From assembly GCA_017963165.1 (NCBI GenBank), contig JAGCTZ010000013.1:1-13030 (forward strand): 13,030 nucleotides of DNA, given 5' to 3'. Under the pieces are notes generated by a model that worked only from the letters and a program-made list of their open reading frames with translations, was not told the origin of the DNA and did not search any database. Below are positions 12,555-13,030 of this stretch, piece by piece (within the stretch, counting starts at the first letter, position 1; each line of letters starts with the position of its first letter). Both the position numbers and the translations under genes were made by a program. This DNA is from Treponema sp. GTDB taxonomy: Bacteria > Spirochaetota > Spirochaetia > Treponematales > Treponemataceae.

Positions 12555-13030
12555 TTATTCTTCTGCGGTTTTCAAAAGAACCATATTCTTCTTAGGTCGG
12601 GTTACGAGGAAGCCGTCGCGCTTTCTAAAGCGCATAAAGAGTTCGCCGTATTCAAGGCCTTCGGTTGTTTCGTCAAAGCGTTTGATTTCTATTCCTTTGC
12701 GGTTGCCGTGGATGATTCTCTTTGGATTCATAAAGATGGCAATCACACTGTCGGCTTCGAGGTCGGCAAGCTGCGGCATCAGGCGGCTTTCAACAACATC
12801 GTAGCCGTCGATTCTTCCTGGCATTCCGTCGCCTGGCTTTCTCCAGATTGGGTTGCCGTTGTCGTCCTGAATGTTTGCAATATGATTGAGAACAGTTTCG
12901 TTCAAGAACCATTTGCAATACTTTCTTTCTTCCGGCTCAACCTTGAGTTCTGCAGCTCTAAAGTCGAGGTATGTAAGTTTGCTTTCATCTGTGCTTTCGA
13001 TTCTGCAAACTTCTGCCTGAGCCATATTGA
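12555..13030 (-). CDS. HK97-type major capsid protein, C-terminal part (continues beyond the window)
   Basis: The frame is open to the right edge and ends at TAA 12557-12555; about 158 codons are visible. The ATG near 13025 is probably internal. The sequence 'CKWFLNETVLNHIANIQDDNGNPIWRKPGDGMPGRIDGYDVVESRLMP' followed by 'SVIAIFMNPKRIIHGNRKGIEIKRFDE' and 'GLEYGELFMRFRKRDGFLVTRPKKNMVLLK' is the standard C-terminal half of HK97-fold capsids: the substrate-shell strand with 'GxxxxLFGYPV'-like turn (here PGRIDGYDVV), the 'AIFMNPKR' strand and the closing 'RxRKRDGxxV'. The N-terminal scaffold/delta region, protease and portal would lie beyond the window. Confidence 0.8.
   Translation of the reverse strand, partial: NMAQAEVCRIESTDESKLTYLDFRAAELKVEPEERKYCKWFLNETVLNHIANIQDDNGNPIWRKPGDGMPGRIDGYDVVESRLMPQLADLEADSVIAIFMNPKRIIHGNRKGIEIKRFDETTEGLEYGELFMRFRKRDGFLVTRPKKNMVLLKTAEE

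Overview
The window is a decayed, mosaic tailed-phage prophage with a block of foreign accessory DNA in its middle. The host is probably a gut, rumen or oral Treponema. I infer this from the general character of the proteins, the moderately AT-rich composition, and small palindromic repeats of a kind I associate with treponeme genomes. The sequence contains no 16S or other taxonomic marker.

Right end, minus strand (13030 down to 11457): the C-terminal part of an HK97-type major capsid protein, then an intergenic repeat with an attC-like half-site, then two AT-rich, translationally coupled head-tail genes (a gp6-like connector and a putative tail-completion/neck protein). Left part, minus strand (6145 down to 1): a 26-codon remnant of a tail gene, a tail protein whose N-terminus resembles that remnant, a large baseplate/hub-like protein, and a lysis-type cluster. 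The cluster holds a coiled-coil protein with one membrane segment, an NlpC/P60 peptidase, a small two-helix holin-like protein, and two heavily overlapping membrane/coiled-coil genes laid out like Rz/Rz1 spanins. Three further structural or unknown genes follow, the last one cut by the window edge. Most are joined by ATGA overlaps, so they read as one operon.

The genes expected between the neck and baseplate modules (major tail protein, tail chaperones, tape measure) are absent. In their place, from about 6178 to 11409, lie: an IS110-family element with a structured upstream non-coding region (candidate bridge RNA) and a transposase frame interrupted by one TAG; a membrane-anchored alpha/beta hydrolase with a near-consensus promoter and a 33-bp palindromic operator; a NUDIX hydrolase that has lost its start; the C-terminal quarter of a type III restriction Res subunit that begins exactly where the NUDIX gene breaks off; a large palindromic terminator; and an intact DUF1016/YhcG-type PD-(D/E)XK nuclease gene.

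The IS110 / hydrolase / NUDIX stretch (about 6178-9408) has a truncated gene on each side, so it looks like one imported segment. I saw no tRNA, rRNA or CRISPR array. The most unusual points are the candidate bridge RNA, the double-truncation junction near 9408, palindromic repeats read in frame inside two phage proteins, the embedded spanin-like gene pair, and the hydrolase operator.
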